This document shows, piece by piece, positions 8,470-18,337 of a stretch of 64,000 nucleotides of DNA (the first letter of the stretch is position 1; every line of letters begins with the position of its first letter). Under the pieces are notes generated by a model, which did no database searches, was not told the origin of the DNA, and saw only the letters and a program-made list of their open reading frames with translations. The position numbers and the translations under genes were made by a program. Source of the DNA: Limnanthes douglasii subsp. nivea (lineage: Eukaryota > Streptophyta > Magnoliopsida > Brassicales > Limnanthaceae). The stretch covers positions 1,415,670 through 1,479,669 of the forward strand of contig JAUPFV010000005.1 of NCBI GenBank assembly GCA_036936605.1, given 5' to 3'.

Positions 8470-9955
8470 TTACTCTAAATATAATTTTAAATGTTCAATG
8501 TTCCATGGTAGCCTTAACGACTGCCCGAGCTTGTCTTGCAAACGATATGTCCCGCTCTTAATTCTAGCTATCACTTGGTATGGTCCTTCCCAGTTCGGGG
8601 CGAGCTTGCCGAGGCTTTTGTCTTTGGTGTGCAGAAAAACGCGCCTTAGAACCTTATCACCGACTTTGAATTCCCAACGTCGTACTTTGGACGCATACCG
8701 GCTTCTCATTAGGGTCTGATAGTGTAAGGAATTTAGCTGAGTGCGATTTCGTTTTTCTTCTATGAGATCGAGAGCTATCAGTCTATCGCCTTAGTTTGTG
8801 TTCTCATCATAGTTTCCGATCCTAAATGACGATAAAATAGATTCTGGCAGAGTGACCGCGTCCATACCGTATACCAGAGCATAAGGTGACTCCCGAGTCG
8901 TCGTTCGATGAGTGGTTCGGTAAGCCCATAACACTTCTTGTAGATAGTCCGGCCATTTGCCAGCCTTTCCTTCAAGGTTCTTTATGAGCCCGTCCAAAAT
9001 GGTTCGGTTGGCGACTTCGACTTACCCGTTCGCTTGAGAGTGGAAAGGAGCGGAGAAACATTTCCTAATCTTGTAAGTTGTGCAAAAAGATTTCATCTCT
9101 CTGCTGTCGAATTGGGGCCCGTTATCCATGGTGAGCCTCTGCGGTACCCCGAACCGACAACAGATGTTGGACCAGATAAACTTGATAATGTCTTTAGTTT
9201 TAGTGGCGGATAATGGCTCGGCTTCAACCCATTTGGAAAAGTAGTCCACCGCCACCACAATTGTCTGTCTCCCACCAGACGCCATTGGCAACGGCCCCAC
9301 AAGGTCAATTCCCCATCGGTCGAAAGGTATTCCTTCTGATATAGATTCTAACGGAGCCGCGGGTACATTTATCGCGTTTGCGAATCTTTGACATGTGTCG
9401 CAAGTCTTTACTATCTGTTGTGCGTCCGTTGTTACCGTTGGCCAATAAAATCTGGCGAGAAAAATCCTTCTGATTAAAGCCTTGTACCCACAATGTGTCG
9501 CGCCTTCCCCGTCGTGTAACTCGGACACAATGATCTGCGGCTCATTTACCCCCAAGCACCTCGGTAAGGGGCGGCTGAATGATTTTTTGTACAGTACGTC
9601 GCCTAACAGGACGTAGCCCCGGGCTTTGTTGCGCACCTTTCGGGTCGACGCTCCATCTGCTGGCAGTAAACCATCTGCTAAAAAAGTGATAATATCCCGC
9701 CGCCAATCCGACGTGGTTACCGTAGATACCTGACAAGTGATTTTGGGCTGGTTATCCAACTCTTTCCTCTTGATGATTAACGGGTGCTCTTGCTCGGTTA
9801 TCCATGGGTATTTGTTCGAACACGAGACCGACGCTAGAGAGTCGGCTGCCATGTTCTCGTCCCTCGGGACATGCTCATATGTCACCTTGGCGAATGACGC
9901 GGCTATCACCCTGAATGCGGCTAGGTACTGGGCCAGTGCTCTTTTCTGGCCTCCG
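8470..9955 (-). pseudogene. Gypsy integrase (Tat lineage), one stop and frameshift
   Basis: Integrase inserts the cDNA into the genome. The minus strand shows, in order, a linker (YEHVPRDENMAADSLAS), the zinc-binding HHCC region (HDGEGATHCGYKAL ... CDTCQ), and the DDE core with WGIDLVGPLP, FSKWVEAEPL and TMDNGPQFDS. The frame then meets TAA at 9022-9024, where related elements have Gln (QANG, stop, VEVANRTIL). After this single stop the frame continues with the third catalytic acidic residue in VEVANR, then WAYRTTHRTTTRESPYALVY. A further shift leads to the C-terminal part (8470-8709) with FKVGDKVLRRVF and LAPNWEGPYQVI. A frame change near 9950 separates it from the second RNase H. Confidence 0.93.
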
Positions 9956-10259
9956 AAGCTCCTGAGGCTTGATTTACCAAAAGTTGATAATCGCTAACGA
10001 GCCGTACGTGCCTAGCTCCACATACCTGTGCCAATCGCATGTCGGTCAGGGCGGCCTCATACTCGGCCTCGTTGTTAGAAGTGGGAAAGCCAAATCGGAT
10101 TGCCTGATGCATACTTATGCCCGTGGGGGTGACTATCGGCACGCCCGCCCCGCAGCCATTTACGTTTGATCCCCCATCAGAGCGGATGATCCATTCATCT
10201 GGTTCAGCTGATCCTGAGGGCGCCTCTGGATCTGGGCGGTCGGAATGAAATTCCACCAT
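9940..10259 (-). pseudogene. Second (archaeal-type) RNase H of Tat gypsy element
   Basis: The minus strand encodes DEWIIRSDGGSNVNGCGAGV, FGFPTSNNEAEYEAALTDMR and VRLVSDYQLLVNQASG. These are the conserved acidic blocks (D, E, D) of the additional RNase H that Tat elements carry between RNase H and integrase. The first block reads RSDGGSN where relatives have VDGSSN. The frame ends at 9921 after a frameshift at about 9950; the continuation (ALAQYLAAFRV) lies in the integrase frame. Confidence 0.88.
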
Positions 10260-10664
10260 AAAATCAGGGCATGTCCGGGCGCTGAATGACGTATTTGAGT
10301 GGGAACGAGGTGCGGACCAGTATGGGGTGTGCTTGAAAGAACGACCGCATCTTCCGCGCTGCGGTCACTAATGCTAAGGCCATCTTTTCCAGCTTTAAAT
10401 ACCGTGTCTCTGCGTCCAACAAACTTTTACTCACAAAATATACGGCTTTGAGGCTGCTCTTGATTCGTTGATCAACGCCGCACTCACCGCTGAATCTGAA
10501 ACTGCAATGTAAAGGAAAAGAGTCTCGCCTGTCAGAGGCTTTGTGAAAAGGTTCAGAGATGATAGATAAGTTTTGATGCCCAAAAAGGCCGCATCACAAT
10601 CCACTGTCCAAACAAAATTCTTGGCATTTCTTAGGACCTGAAAAAATGGAGCACATTTGTCAGA
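10260..10664 (-). pseudogene. Gypsy RNase H (first) and connection domain
   Basis: After the TAA at 10665-10667 the minus strand still encodes typical sequence: SDKCAPFFQVLRNAKNFVW, FLGIKTYLSS, LYIAVSDSAVSAALI, then in another frame LLDAETRYLKLEKMALALV and ARKMRSFFQAHPILV. This is the gypsy RT-RNase H connection and RNase H with the conserved ETRY block. A stop at the start and at least one frameshift near 10435 make it a pseudogene. Confidence 0.8.
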
Positions 10665-11519
10665 TTAACGAGATATAAACCGATTTAAATCCGTTAGGCG
10701 CCCTGTTAATATCTGGACTTCTTTGATATTCTTAGGCAGAGTTATATTGGTTAGAGCTTGGATCTGAGTCGGGTCGGCCTCAATTCCTTTCTCGCTAACA
10801 AAGAAGCCCAGGAATTTGCCCGACCTTACCCCGAAAGAACACTTCTCCGGATTGAGCTTGAGATTTATTCCCCTGAGGTTGCCAAAAGTTTCTTTCAAAT
10901 CTGCAAGGTGTTCTTCGTTCGTGCCGCTCTTTATGTCATCGATGTAGACTTCCATATTCCGCCCTATCTGAGAATTGAAGGTCTTGTTGACCAACCTTTG
11001 ATAAGTTGCTCCAGCATTTTTCAGTCCGAACGGCATGACTTTGTAACAATATAAGCCTCGGCCTGTTATAAATGTCGTGTTTTCTTGGCCAGCTGGGTGT
11101 AACTTGATCTGGTTGTAGCCTGCGTACGCATCCATAAATGACAGCAGTTTGTTTCCCGACGTTGAATCCATAAGTTGGTCGATCCTTGGCATAGGAAATG
11201 GGTCCTTCGGGCACGCCTGGTTGAGGTCGGTAAAGTCCACGCACATCCTCCACTTTCTGTTTTTCTTTTTTACCAGGACCGGGTTGGATGTCCGGAGTGG
11301 GTAACTTGACTCCTTAATGTGTCTGACGCTGATCATCCTCTCGACTTCTCGCAGAATAATTTTTGCCTTTTCTGGGCTAAAGGCTCGACGCTTCTGCGAA
11401 ACGGGCCTGACGTTCTTGTTGACAGTTAACTTGTGAACCACGTAGTCCCCCGGCTCTCCTGTCACATCCTTTGAACACCAAGCAAATAAATCTAGGTTCT
11501 CCTGTAGTAAAGATAACAA
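10665..11519 (-). pseudogene. Gypsy reverse transcriptase domain
   Basis: The open stretch of 284 residues contains the RT blocks in order: NPVLVKKKNRKWRMCVDFTD, LNQACPKDPFPMPRID, LLSFMDAYAGYNQIKLHPAG (catalytic D), YCYKVMPFGLKNAGATYQRL, MEVYIDDIKSG (catalytic DD), LKLNPEKCSFGVRSGKFLGF and ILTGRLTDLNRFISR. The segment just after the YIDD motif is about two residues shorter than in relatives (usually DDMLVKS). The stop TAA at 10665 falls where the polyprotein normally continues. The upstream linker to protease (11520-11674) contains stops. Confidence 0.93.
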
Positions 11520-11674
11520 ACGTCCTCTGAAAGTCGGCGACAGCCAGATTCCGATCTGCAGGACCTTCCCTTCAGTGAATGCATATTTCTCACATTATTC
11601 GTCGGTGGTTAAGAAATCGGGAGCTTCCTAGGATCATCAACTGGTAACGACCCCGAGGGGAGCCCTTTTAATTG

Positions 11675-14230
11675 CTAGTCCCGCGCTTGCATCATCTCTT
11701 GATCCTTTCTGGGTGCCAGGGCCGCTCGGTAACACTCCCGCGCCGCTTTTTGGCTGCTCTGGACTATGCCCACGTTGTTCTCGATCACATATTTCAAACA
11801 TTGATAGATCGTGGAGGATACCGCGTGCATTCGTGATAACCATGATCTACCAAAGATACCATTGTGAGAAGCTGGGGCGTCTACTACCACAAATAAGATC
11901 GTGACCTTTTTCTTAAATGGCCCGCGGCCTAGCTGAACAATACCCTCAAATTCCCCTACTACATCCGCTGTTGACCGTGTAAATCCTACGATAGTTCGAT
12001 CCGATCGCATAATGACCGGAGGCGTTCTGAATTTAGCGTAAGTGGATGCAAAAATTATATTGGTCAAGCTACCGGTGTCCACCAAAATGCGTTGGACCTC
12101 CTCTCCCGCAATGACCGCTCCAATAACGATGGCGTCTTCGTGAGGGCCGGCTATATCCCTCATATCGTCGTCGTCGAAGTACAGGATTGGTGAGGGGAAG
12201 CCCTTTGAAGAGGGATAAGTCCGGGTTTCCAGCTGCGTAGCCAGGTTCACAATATGTCGCTTCCTGGAGGAATGCGTGGTACCTGCCATAGAATCTCCAC
12301 TAAAAATAGTCAAGGATTCAAAAACTTTACAAAGGTTTTTCACATTCCCAGTGCTTCCCGCAGTTCCTTCTTCAATGATCCCGATGATGTTGCGATTTTC
12401 TTCTGGATCGAGATATTCGACTGAGACGTCAAACGGATCGGCTACCTCTGAAATGGTCATGGTGGTTTCAGAATTCGATACTGAGACGAGCTCCCTCGAA
12501 GTGGCGTTCTGTTGAGCTTTCTTTTTCACATATTCTAGGAGGTTCCCGTGCTCTATCAGCATCTGTATTTCCTTTTTGAGAGCAATGCAATCCTTAGTGT
12601 CATGCCCGACGTCCTCATAGTAACGACAATACCGGTTGTTCCTCTGCTCCCAAGGCGTTGGTATAGGAAAAGGCTTTCGATACATTTCGCTCTTCTTAGT
12701 CTTTTCGTAGATTGAAGACACGCATTCTATCAGGTCAGCGAAGTAAGCGGGTCTGATCCATTTGTTAGACATGGGTCGCGAAGCCGTTTGATTTCTCTGT
12801 TTTGTTCTCTGGCTCGGGGGAGCCGAAGGCTTGGCTGACAAGGATTGAGTCGGAGGTATCGTGCTGACCGGCTGGGCTGGCTGAGCGTAACTGAATTGAG
12901 CCCCATGTTTTATCACGACCGACGCTTGCGCGCTCTGCTGAATTTGTGCCGCTAGCTCGGACGCCTCGGTTTCTTCGATCAATATTCGCTTTTCTATTTG
13001 AGCTAGAAGGGCGGAAAAGGTAAAGGTTTGCTTTTTGGTTACCGCTTGTTTCATCGGTCCTAAGAGCAAACCCAAACGATACGCGGTTAGCACTACATTT
13101 TCTTCGCAATGGTCTAGGTTGGTCTTTGCATTAATGAAACGCCTGGTGTATTCTCTGAGGCTCTCTCCCAACTTCTGCTTACAATTCATGATGGTATCCC
13201 CATTGGCTCGGAAGCTCTTGCTCCCGACGAAGTGCTGCCGAAACATTGTCCAGAACATTCCGAAGTTTCGGATGCAACCCTGTGGTAACCGGTTGTACCA
13301 CTTGGACACCCGATCCTTAAAAGTCATCGAAAACGCCCGACACAGAATTTTATCATCGTTGTCGAAATTCAACATGAAGTTTTTGAAAGCCTCTAAATGA
13401 TTATCCGGGTCCCTTTTTCCGTCGTATTTCTCTAACTTGGAGATATCAAATCTCTTGGGGAGATAGCCCGATAATATCTCATCGGATAATGGCGAAACTT
13501 TCCAATTCATCCCGAATCCTGATGCTCCGCCCCCGAGCCCTTCGGTCTGAACCCCATAGAGACCCTCATCCCCGGGGCTGACAAATTGGCTGCTGACTCG
13601 ATATCCCTAATTCTGACTGTTCGAAGGCTGCCACTGGACCTGTGGAAGGGCTACCTGCTCCTCTCGGCTGCCCGCTGGCATTTCGTCTTTCTCAAATGAC
13701 ATCGGTGTCCTTTTTTCCGTGCTTCCTTTCTTGTACTTAACGGAGTCTAACCTAGGTGCCCTGTCGCGTCGGTAACGGTTCTTCTGCGCGCGTTTGTTCA
13801 ACATTTTCTGACGTCGGGACTCCCTTCCCGATGAATCATCCGAGGTGTAGTTGTTGGTGATGCCCCGGTTATTCTCCGGGTATCGCTCCCTTCTTGCAAT
13901 CCGCCTGTCCTCCGGACGAGGCTCTGGATAATACCTAACGGGTCGGGCCTCTATACGATGTCCCGCAGCCAGGTTGTCTTCTTCAAAGTTATCCGCGAGT
14001 GGTTCCTTTCCTTTTCCTTCCCGAACCTTTTTCTCGCCCAATGCCTGCTCTTTTTTGGTGTTCAATCGGGCAATATCTTCCAGGAGCTGTCTTCTGGTCA
14101 TGATAAGCATCGATCGCTTGTCCCGACCTTGGGCGTAGTACTCGCGACCCGGGGCTTCTTCGCCTTCAGATTGTGAAACGGCTCGGGCGATTTCTCTCCC
14201 GACCCTCTCTTCGACAGCAACGTCATTCAT
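11675..14230 (-). pseudogene. Gypsy gag-protease with one in-frame amber stop
   Basis: Gag packages the element's RNA; protease matures the polyprotein. A likely start is the Met at 14230, with an upstream in-frame Met at 14305. The charged N-terminal part runs to a TAG at 13607-13609; the same frame then continues without shift to 11675. Next comes the retrotransposon gag domain (LEKYDGKRDPDNHLEAFKNF, SKWYNRLPQGCIRNF, LREYTRRFINAKTNL), a degenerate zinc-knuckle-like CRYYEDVGHDTKDC followed by IEHGNLLEYVKKK, and the aspartic protease (ILVDTGSLTNIIF, later GIFGRSWLSRMHAV). DTGS is the catalytic motif. A single stop breaks an otherwise open reading frame of about 850 codons. Confidence 0.92.
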
Positions 14231-14287
14231 CCTCAAAAATCGGATCGCGATTTTCAAAGAAAAAAATTCCTTTTTGGGTATCACGCT

Positions 14288-14304
14288 TTCCCACAGACGG
14301 CGCA
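14288..14304 (-). other. Primer binding site of gypsy element
   Basis: Minus strand TGCGCCGTCTGTGGGAA lies two bases inside the 5' LTR. It closely resembles the GGCGCCGTCTGTGGGAA-type primer sites common in plant Tat gypsy elements. The primer tRNA was not assigned. Confidence 0.65.
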
Positions 14305-14306
14305 AA

Positions 14307-14632
14307 TGATGAGAAAATGAATGACTAGGTAGAATGTTGGGTCTTTGACCTGATGTGACTAGAGAGAGAAAGTAAAGAGAGAGAAAGTAGAGAGAATATT
14401 ATATTATGGAATGTCCCACCTACCAAGAATAATGGGTCTCCTTTTATAGTAAAAAAGAATGGTCCCATCAATGTCCTTGGTGGGCTGGTTTTATTACTAT
14501 TTTGGTCCTTCATCAAACACATTGTTTACAAATTAGTCTCTAATGAACTGTAAATGCAATTTCAGTCGTATCAAGTATTTTACATTCATAATTAACTCCT
14601 TATTATGTATTTCGACGAATTATTCCTTATAA
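14307..14632 (-). repeat. 5' LTR of gypsy element
   Basis: A 326-bp partner of 4078-4404 with the same ends (minus strand TTATAAGG, one base different from TGATAAGG, to CTCATCA). It is followed on the plus strand by CCCCT, matching the left flank. Confidence 0.92.
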
Positions 14633-14637
14633 CCCCT
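14633..14637. other. Target site duplication of the gypsy element, right copy
   Basis: CCCCT, identical to 4073-4077. Copia RT coding sequence resumes directly after it. Confidence 0.85.
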
Positions 14638-15360
14638 GACTGACTTCGATACCTAGATAGTAAGATAATCTCCCGAGATCACTCATCTCAAATTCTGCAC
14701 TCATTCGCCTCTTAAACTTACTAACGTTTGCGAAATTAGTCCCTTTGACCAATACATCATCCACGTATACTCCAATAATCAGAACTTCATTACCTTCCCT
14801 CATTGTATATAATGTATGTTCATATGGGAACTTAGTGAAGCCCAACTCTTCCAAACACTTACTTAACTTGGCATACGAAGCCCGTGGCGCCTTCCTTAAC
14901 CCATATAGAGCCTTCACCAACTTATAGACAAAGTCTTCCTTACCCTTTTTTACAAAACCCTCATGTTAACACACATAGACAACTTCTTGTAAATCCCCGT
15001 TAAGAAATACAGATTTTACATCCAAGTGATGCACTTCCCAGTCATTCTTGGCGGCAAGCGCTAACAGTAATCTTACCGTTTCTAAGCGAGCAACTGGGCA
15101 GAAATCTCTTCAAAGTCTATTCCTTGTTGTTGAACATAGCCCTTTGCTACAACTCTGGCTTTGTTGTTGATAATATGTCCATTTGTATCCCTCTTTAGTT
15201 TGTAGACCCATTTCAGCCATATGGCTTTATGCCTAGGTGGTAGCTCTACCAGTTTCCATATATTGTTCTTTTCAATAGCAACAATTTCACTTTTCATAGC
15301 TCTCACCCATTCAGGCTCTGTCATAGCTTGTTCGTAATTACTAGGCTCGTCAACACCCAT
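14638..15360 (-). pseudogene. Copia reverse transcriptase domain, interrupted
   Basis: The minus strand from 15360 begins the copia RT: YEQAMTEPEWVRAMKSEI, IWKLVELPPRHKAI, LKWVYKLKRDTNGHI, ARVVAKGYVQQQGIDFEE. A frame change at about 15085 and a stop near 14965 follow. Then come ALYGLRKAPRASYAKLSKCL (relatives have Trp in place of the Ser), LYTMREGNEVLIIGVYVDD with the catalytic YVDD, and MSDLGRLSYYLGIEVSQG. The next codons are interrupted by the gypsy element and continue at 4072. Confidence 0.9.
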
Positions 15361-16210
15361 TAGAAAATGCTCATCTTCTAACTCTACTTCAATTGTTTCA
15401 TCATAAATATCACTGAGTAGACGAAATTTTCTGGGTTGTTCACTCCCATTACTCTCACTACTACTCCTTGAGTCTGCAGAATGTGTGCCACTGCTCAGGT
15501 CCTCAACATCTGTTTAAAGACCACTTGTTTGTGATTCCATGGAATCAATGCTTTCATTCTTCGGTGTAACTGGTTCTTCTTCAACTGAACCATCAACCAT
15601 CTTTTATGTAAGTATGTCCAGCAGAGTGAAGTTACCAGGGTGTACAAACCCTTCTTCTTGTTGTTTCTCCCATTCTCATCCTCTAGCCTTATCAAAGATG
15701 ACGTCTATGCTTACAAGAATTCGCCCGTTCACTGGATCGTAAAGTCTACATGCCTTTGTATCGGGCTCTCTACCTAGATACACTACCATTTTACTGCGAT
15801 CAAGAAGCTTCTGGGTGTGTACACTAGGTACCTTCATGTGTGCTACACACAAAATATTCGAATATATCCAATGTTTGGTTTATTTTTAGTCCATACCTCA
15901 TATGGAGTCTTTCCTGTTAAAGCTCGAGTAAGTAGGCAATTTAATATGTAAACAACATGACGAGCAGCATCCCCAAAAATTGCGTATCATTGCTACTGCT
16001 GTTCTGTTTCTTCTTTCGACAACCCCATTCTGTTGCGGTGAGTAAGGAGCAGTGAAATGCCTATTAATCCATGTGTCTTCACAGTCAGAAGTAAATAACT
16101 TTGAAGTGAATTCACCTCCTTTGTCCGTTCTCAAAACTTTTATTTTCTTCCCTGTAATATTGGTTAAACAAGACACGTGGCCATGCCCTCGCATCTTCAA
16201 GGGGCTGCAA
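15361..16210 (-). pseudogene. Copia integrase core and C-terminal linker, truncated
   Basis: The minus strand at 15898-16200 encodes KIKVLRTDKGGEFTSKLF and FTAPYSPQQNGVVERRNRT, the second and third catalytic positions (D and E) of copia integrase. The HHCC zinc region and first catalytic Asp are missing because the element ends near 16.2 kb. The stretch 15361-15897 is the acidic, serine-rich linker between integrase and RT, with several stops and frame changes. Confidence 0.85.
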
Positions 16211-16942
16211 ACATGAGCTGTGGTAATTTATTTGAGTTTAAAGCTCTCGGTTTAAAAACTATTATGAGTTCTATGATTTCTTTGTTTGTTAATATTTTAC
16301 ATGCGATTATAAGCATCAGAAAAGATTGTATTTCACTTTATTAATGGTAAATATTAGTATTTGAGTGGAAGAATCGCTATGTCATTCTAGCTTTCGTTAA
16401 ACAATAATTAATAATTTTAATAGTAAATAGTAGAATTTGAGTTTATTAATGGTAAATATTAAGTATTAATATTAAGTATTCGAGTCTGAAAAAGCTCTAG
16501 CTCTTTTTAGTTTTTTTTTATAAATTAATGGATTGGTTTAATCCTATTTGTATAGGTGTAATCCTATTTCACATTCACAAACCTTAGAGTGGCTGGTTCA
16601 GTTTATAATATATTTTAATGATTACTGATTCCATAAGTTATAGATTATTATTTTCATTTTTTTTTACTTTCATAGTAAAGATCTATCGAATTGAAAAAGA
16701 CAAACTCAGGTAGGTTATGGATTTATTAAGTATTTACTGATAATGTTTTTCCTTAATCATATGAATTTTGTATTTATGGTGATTTTTTTAATAAGTTATA
16801 TACAATTTTTATTAGAAATTGACATATTTATAATGTTGAGTATAAATGTCCAACATTATAAATATATCTTATATTATAAACAAAAGTGTTTATATGATTA
16901 AGTAAATTAAATTGTGAACAAATGCTTCAAAATATCATACGT
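16211..16942. other. AT-rich DNA without recognised genes
   Basis: No coding or structural feature is supported. Repeated words such as TTTATTAATGGTAAATATTA (near 16340 and 16443) suggest small internal duplications. Confidence 0.5.
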
Positions 16943-17390
16943 CACTACTAAAAAATATATTTGTTGTGAGAAATATTTTAGCGACCACAAGATTTTGTAG
17001 CAACATATTTTATATAGTGACAAAATAAAATAATTGTCACAACATATAAGCCAAACTTGTTGTGACAAAAAATTGTTGCGACGAAAAATTCGTCAGAACA
17101 GATGTTTTTGTTGCGACAAAATTATAATTCGTCACCAAAATGTGGAATGTGACATTTACCACGAAATGTTTGTCACTAAAACAGTTTATTGTGACAAACT
17201 TTTAATGTCTCTAAATGTTTATTTGTAGCGAAGAATTTCTATGACTTTTTGCGATGAAATATAGTTTATCGCAAAAAGTATATATGTTATGAGATTATTT
17301 TAGAGACCACAAAATTTTGTAACAACATAATTTATATAGTGAGAAAATAAAAAAAAATTATCACAACATATACACTTATAGACCAGTATT
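16943..17390 (+). mobile_element. CACTA-like transposon terminus with subterminal repeats
   Basis: CACTACTAAAAAATATATTT at 16943 has the CACTA start typical of En/Spm-type DNA transposons. It is followed by many direct and inverted short words (TTGTGACAAA, TTGTCACAACATA, GTTGCGACAAAA, TTGTAGCAACATA) over about 400 bp, as in subterminal transposase-binding regions. The block CAAGATTTTGTAGCAACATA recurs at 17310-17330. No opposite end ending in AGTAGTG was found, and no transposase is seen, so this is probably a truncated or non-autonomous copy. Confidence 0.5.
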
Positions 17391-18214
17391 TATAACTATT
17401 TAATAAATCAGTTGGTAAAAAAAAATAAAAAAAATAAATATTTCGAAAAATTAAGCCGTTATATATATATATATATAATCATTTATGATTCCAACTCTTA
17501 AATTTTGAGATCTTGTAGAATTTTAATAATATCAATAAAAGATATTATATCAATTAATCATATATATTTAATTCAAATTGAATTATATTTTTGTATGTTA
17601 TTTTTTAAATCAAGTTGTAAAATAAATTTATAATTATAAGGTATAATTTTTTTATTAAAATTACTTTATTTTATAATATTAATAGTCTAATATAAAATTA
17701 AATAAATACTAAAACCTATATATTATATTGAAGTAATTTTTATAATTAGTTTAAAATCCAAATAAATTCGTGTTTAAAATTAATATTATTATTTATTATT
17801 TCTAAATATCGAATTATCTAATAAAAAAAATATGAATAAGTTGTTAAAAAAAATCTACAAGCTCAATCCTTGTATTTAGGGAATTATAGATATTGGGATT
17901 TTGTTTGACTCTAATATTATATTTAAGTATTTTTTTTATAAATTTTAAATTTAACTAAATTCGTGTCTATAATTATATAATAAAAATATATAGTGAGTTA
18001 TTTATATAAAAAAGTAAAGCAATATTTTAATTTTTGATTTTCATTTATTTTTATATTTTATGATTTTAATTCACGTAGGATTTCATTTTAAATATATAGT
18101 TTATTTTTTAAATCGCTGTAAAATTAAATTCATAGTCAGTGAGGTGCGATTTTTCTTTTTTAATTAATTTTGATATTAACCATTTAATCTAAATTAATCA
18201 TATAATAAAAACTA

Positions 18215-18245
<31 letters not shown>

Positions 18246-18337
18246 ATATCTAATAATAAATTTATTAATTGCGATATTTAAATATTTAATAAACTATTTA
18301 AAATATAAAAATAGATTATTATTTTTTAATTTTTTTT
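17391..18337. other. Very AT-rich DNA
   Basis: No genes recognised. Contains TA microsatellites, for example around 17461-17478 and a longer run at about 18212-18241. Confidence 0.5.

Larger units (their letters stand above)
4078..14632 (-). mobile_element. Complete Ty3/gypsy retrotransposon, Tat lineage, with antisense gene
   Basis: The 10,555-bp element has two LTRs (4078-4404, 14307-14632), a primer binding site inside 14288-14304, a G-rich polypurine tract (4405-4418) and 5-bp target duplications CCCCT. On the minus strand the order is gag, protease, RT, RNase H, a second (archaeal-type) RNase H, and integrase. The second RNase H between RNase H and integrase is the known signature of the Tat lineage. 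Downstream of pol are a 91-bp tandem array (7735-8256) and a plus-strand gene (5031-7555), both also known from some Tat elements. About 20 mismatches between the LTRs by eye, plus stops in gag, RNase H and integrase, indicate an old, immobile copy. Confidence 0.93.
3090..16210 (-). mobile_element. 5'-truncated Ty1/copia element split by a gypsy insertion
   Basis: Minus-strand copia pieces lie on both sides of the gypsy element in the correct order: integrase (15.9-16.2 kb), RT start (15.08-15.36 kb), RT core (14.64-14.92 kb), then RT end plus RNase H (3.29-4.07 kb) and the 3' LTR (3.09-3.286 kb). Reading frame and domain order continue across the 5-bp duplication CCCCT, which shows one element interrupted later. 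LTR, gag, protease and the start of integrase are missing at the right end, where unrelated AT-rich DNA begins near 16.2 kb. Several stops and frameshifts make it inactive. Confidence 0.85.
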
